This document shows, piece by piece, positions 4,625 to 5,962 of a stretch of DNA of 5,962 nucleotides. The first letter of the stretch is position 1. The number at the start of each line of letters is the position of its first letter. The DNA comes from an uncultured Acidaminococcus sp. (GTDB lineage Bacteria > Bacillota > Negativicutes > Acidaminococcales > Acidaminococcaceae), in the NCBI GenBank assembly GCA_900770265.1, contig CAAGJR010000214.1:1-5962 (forward strand), written 5' to 3'. Position numbers and translations under genes: made by a program. Below the pieces are notes generated by a model. The model was not told the DNA's origin. It ran no database searches and worked only from the letters and a program-made list of their open reading frames with translations.

Positions 4625-4697
4625 GCCCCCAGTGGGGGCGGGGGACCGTTGCGGGGCGGGTTTACCGCCGGCCTGCAGGCCTCTGGTAAACCCCTAC
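4625..4697 (-). repeat. GTAGGGG...CCCGCCC repeat, copy 3, abutting a GGGCGGGGGACC repeat fragment
   Basis: Read on the minus strand: GTAGGGG (4697-4691), stem TTTACC (4690-4685), an 18-base loop containing the palindrome ggcctgcaggcc, stem GGTAAA (4666-4661), CCCGCCCC (4660-4653). Immediately left, on the plus strand, is gccccc-agt-gggggc (4625-4639) running into gggcgggggacc (4636-4647), the same junction as at 1639-1650. The second hairpin of that other repeat is missing, as if copy 3 had landed in it. Confidence 0.7.
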
Positions 4698-4746
4698 GGA
4701 GAGAAAGGTACACACGGTGTTCTCCCTGCCCTTTAGGCCAGCTTTC

Positions 4747-4829
4747 GTAGGGGTCGATCGCCGTGATCGACCCGCCCCTGAACGCCGACTGTGCGAGCGT
4801 AACGCTCGGAGAGTGCAATCGAAAGCACG
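4747..4829 (+). repeat. GTAGGGG...CCCGCCC palindromic repeat, copy 4, with tail hairpin
   Basis: GTAGGGG (4747-4753), stem TCGATC (4754-4759), loop gccgt, stem GATCGA (4765-4770), CCCGCCCC (4771-4778). The tail holds a perfect hairpin CGAGCG-TAA-CGCTCG (4794-4808), then ggagagtgcaatcgaaagcacg. The alignment with the tail of copy 2 is clear: gtgcg..cgtaacg..., then gag, then tcga.agca. Confidence 0.8.
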
Positions 4830-4954
4830 GAAATTAGTTGGTGTTTTTCAGCATAATTGCCAAACGTGACGGGAAAATTGCCGATAATGACGGTCGGCGT
4901 TTTTGGCGGGAGGAACTTTCATTTGGATGGCGAATGATATCTCTATCGTGACTA
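4830..4954. other. Intergenic stretch ahead of the transposase remnant
   Basis: It probably holds the original leader of the broken gene that starts at 4971. TTGCCA (4857-4862) and GATAAT (4883-4888) resemble promoter boxes, but the 20-base gap is too long to call. gccga / tcggc near 4880-4900 can form a weak hairpin. Nothing firmer is visible. Confidence 0.3.
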
Positions 4955-4993
4955 TAAGGAGGTATCATCCGTGGAAAAAATCAAACCCTGTAA
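4955..4993 (+). pseudogene. 5' remnant of an Rpn-family transposase/nuclease gene
   Basis: TAAGGAGGT (4955-4963) is a perfect complement of the 16S rRNA 3' end, and 7 bases later GTG 4971 opens MEKIKPCK. Rpn/PD-(D/E)XK transposase proteins commonly begin with a short K/P-rich leader of this kind before their conserved N-D-x-x-F block. Here the resemblance ends after about seven codons, where palindromic repeat copy 5 begins. The frame runs through the repeat and stops at 5028-5030. Together with the C-terminal piece at 5211-5666 it suggests one gene that lost its centre. The link between the two pieces is an inference. Confidence 0.45.
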
Positions 4994-5020
4994 GCGGGCG
5001 CAGCGTTGCGGCGCCCCTAC
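4994..5020 (-). repeat. GTAGGGG...CCCGC palindromic repeat, copy 5
   Basis: On the minus strand: GTAGGGG (5020-5014), core, then CCCGC (4998-4994). The stem is gggcgc (4996-5001) / gcgccc (5011-5016) around a 9-base loop. It lies directly after the surviving start of the broken transposase gene. Confidence 0.7.
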
Positions 5021-5210
5021 ATATTTATAGTGAACTCCGGACAATGGATTGCATGGCGAAAGGGCGGTTAATTGCGACCTGCCTCTTCGCTCTGCACTCT
5101 TCACTAAAAGACACTACCTTCGAATTCTCACTAGCCAAGCTGACTTCTGATATCTCGAGCGAGCATAGCGAGCGAATCTGACATCTCAATTTCTCACGCA
5201 TTGCTGTGAA
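5021..5210. other. Filler between the two transposase fragments
   Basis: There is no credible gene. cgaattctcac (5121-5131) is the reverse complement of gtgagaattcg in the tail of repeat copy 2 (4220-4230), so more repeat debris is present. tctgatatctc (5146-5156) and tctgacatctc (5177-5187) form an 11-base near-direct repeat with one mismatch around a gcgagc-rich segment. None of the three plus frames resembles the missing nuclease core. Confidence 0.4.
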
Positions 5211-5666
5211 GAGAATAATACGGTAAAATTAAAAGATGAGGAGACCCGTGTGTTCTTGAACAGCAAAGGCAGTGAAAATGCTGCGGATCCGGATATCGCG
5301 GCATTTCTTCGATACGTCGATGGTAAGGCTCCGGAAGGAGAATTTGTCAGGAGTGTGGACCAGGAAGTGCAGCGGGTCAAAGGTTTGGAAAAAGTGAGGC
5401 GAGAATATATGATTTTGAGTGACGAAATCAGAAGACGCCAGAAAGAAGCTCGAATAGAAGGCCTCGCAGAAGGGCGTGCAGAAGGACGCGCAGAAGGATG
5501 CGCAGAAGGATGCGCAGAAGGACGTACGGAAGGTGTCCAACAGGAAAAGAATCGTACGATTCTTGGTATGCTCCGGGACAAAATCCCTATGGAAACCATC
5601 GCCCGCATTACAAAGGTATCGGTGGAACAGATTAGGGAATTGGGAAAATTGAACGGTATATTGTAA
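5211..5666 (+). pseudogene. C-terminal third of an Rpn-family transposase/nuclease (PD-(D/E)XK type), truncated
   Basis: From GTG 5250 the frame encodes 138 residues. FLNSKGSENAADPDIAAF is followed by a YVDGKAP segment, a long charged helix with RREYMILSDE, an EGR-type repeat (about residues 70-97), and an end with IARITKVSVEQIREL, which resembles the helix-turn-helix-like tail of this family. Intact members are about 300 residues with the catalytic PD-(D/E)XK core in the N-terminal half, which is absent here. Family-like sequence (NNTVKLKDEETR) continues in frame upstream of the GTG to about 5211 and the frame stays open to 5169, so the GTG is not the original start. A GAGGAG at 5238-5243 could still allow translation from 5250. 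The family promotes RecA-independent recombination. This copy should be inactive. Confidence 0.8.
5457..5540 (+). repeat. 12-bp in-frame tandem repeat encoding EGxx units
   Basis: Seven 12-base units each start with gaag: 5457, 5469, 5481, 5493, 5505, 5517 and 5529. Units 4 and 5 are identical (gaaggatgcgca) and the others differ at two to five positions. They encode EGLA, EGRA, EGRA, EGCA, EGCA, EGRT and EGVQ. Such arrays are common in the C-terminal region of this transposase family and vary in copy number. Confidence 0.9.
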
Positions 5667-5696
5667 AAGAAGCGGGGCTGCGACCCCGTTTCTTTC
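5666..5696 (+). terminator. Intrinsic terminator after the transposase remnant
   Basis: Arms 5666-5677 (aaagaagcgggg) and 5684-5695 (ccccgtttcttt) pair over 12 bp with one G-U and a 6-base loop. The stem overlaps the last base of the stop codon. The following tail (cgttt) is only moderately T-rich. Confidence 0.75.
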
Positions 5697-5820
5697 GTTT
5701 CTGATTGCAATGAAGTCAAGGCCAAATTTGTGTGTAAAATTTCTTTAGGGTTCACTGCCGGCCTGTTTCTTTTCCATGCACTTCGACCGTAGATTCCGTG
5801 TTTCGCGTTAAGATATATAC

Positions 5821-5849
5821 AAAAAAGGGACTGTCCTCAGACAGTCCCT
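5821..5849 (-). terminator. Intrinsic terminator facing left
   Basis: agggactgtc (5826-5835) / gacagtccct (5840-5849), a 10-bp perfect stem with a 4-base loop. On the minus strand it is followed directly by six or more T (plus-strand 5826-5821), so it mainly ends transcripts coming from the right. The plus-strand tail, acatttttt, could make it bidirectional. Confidence 0.8.
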
Positions 5850-5962
5850 ACATTTTTTAAAGTTGGTCGGGAAGACGGGAAAACCACGGAATGCCGTGAT
5901 TTCCGGCTCCTGAAAATCCCATGGGAGCACCATGGGCGCAAAAGCTGCACCCCCTTGGGCAA
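5850..5962 (-). other. Right edge: possible end of a minus-strand gene, unresolved
   Basis: A leftward terminator implies a gene entering from the right. One frame ends with TAA at 5859-5857, just before the terminator, and reads CPRGCSFCAHGAPMGF and onward. However, all three minus-strand frames are open to the window edge, so the sequence cannot choose between them. The segment also holds ggaaa / tttcc and cacgg / ccgtg inverted arms near 5878-5905. A structured leader or a repeat is therefore equally possible. Confidence 0.2.

Noticed and set aside
4516..4818. Minus-strand frame of 100 codons across the repeat island
   Set aside because: It translates two palindromic repeats and a poly-A stretch, so its length comes from GC-rich repeat sequence.
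5060..5072. gggcggttaat resembling the antisense terminator arm, as a possible second toxin-antitoxin copy
   Set aside because: Only about 11 bases match. The partner arm, T-run, promoter and small hydrophobic frame are all absent.
4903..5181. Plus-strand frame of 92 codons from TTG 4903
   Set aside because: It has no ribosome-binding site at the TTG and reads through repeat copy 5. The perfect ribosome-binding site inside it serves GTG 4971 in another frame.
5186..5755. Minus-strand frame of 189 codons with SARP repeats
   Set aside because: The repeats are the antisense reading of the EGxx minisatellite in the transposase remnant, and the frame crosses that gene's terminator.
5858..5961. 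CxxxCxxC in one minus-strand frame taken as a radical SAM motif
   Set aside because: All three minus-strand frames are open to the edge, and the motif would lie about 34 residues from the C-terminus, not where the radical SAM cluster normally sits.

Overview
The window looks like chromosomal DNA of a moderately GC-rich anaerobic Firmicute, most likely a Negativicute such as Acidaminococcus or a relative. This rests on G/C-biased third codon positions, a HutP-family protein, a TcyP-type symporter, an Rpn/PD-(D/E)XK transposase remnant and many small palindromic intergenic repeats. The genus is an inference and no rRNA is present to test it.

Layout, left to right. (1) Bases 1-44 are the last codons of an upstream gene, followed by a heptad repeat and a terminator. 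(2) Bases 293-1492 are an NADP-type isocitrate dehydrogenase of the eukaryote-like homodimeric class, again followed by a heptad repeat and a strong terminator. (3) Bases 1626-1670 hold a two-hairpin repeat, then a small unrecognised gene on the minus strand (1682-1912) diverging from a hutP-like gene (2032-2460) with its own terminator. (4) Bases 2611-3993 are a TcyP-like cystine/dicarboxylate-family symporter, followed by a third heptad repeat plus terminator. (5) Bases 4000-5210 have no conventional gene. They hold five copies of a palindromic GTAGGGG...CCCGCCC element and what reads as a compact type I toxin-antitoxin locus. In that locus a 21-residue hydrophobic peptide on the minus strand faces a short, self-terminating antisense RNA on the plus strand. 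(6) Bases 4955-5666 are an internally deleted Rpn-type transposase/nuclease gene: its start survives at 4971, a repeat follows directly, and only its C-terminal third reappears from about 5211. (7) The right edge has a minus-facing terminator and possibly the end of another minus-strand gene.

Isocitrate dehydrogenase supplies 2-oxoglutarate and NADPH. The symporter probably imports cystine or a related amino acid. HutP proteins are metal- and ligand-dependent RNA-binding antiterminators, but no hut genes are visible and its RNA target was not found here. The most interesting parts are the toxin/antisense locus at 4250-4515, whose two RNAs appear to start with the same 12 bases, and the recurring heptad-repeat-plus-terminator module behind three successive genes.
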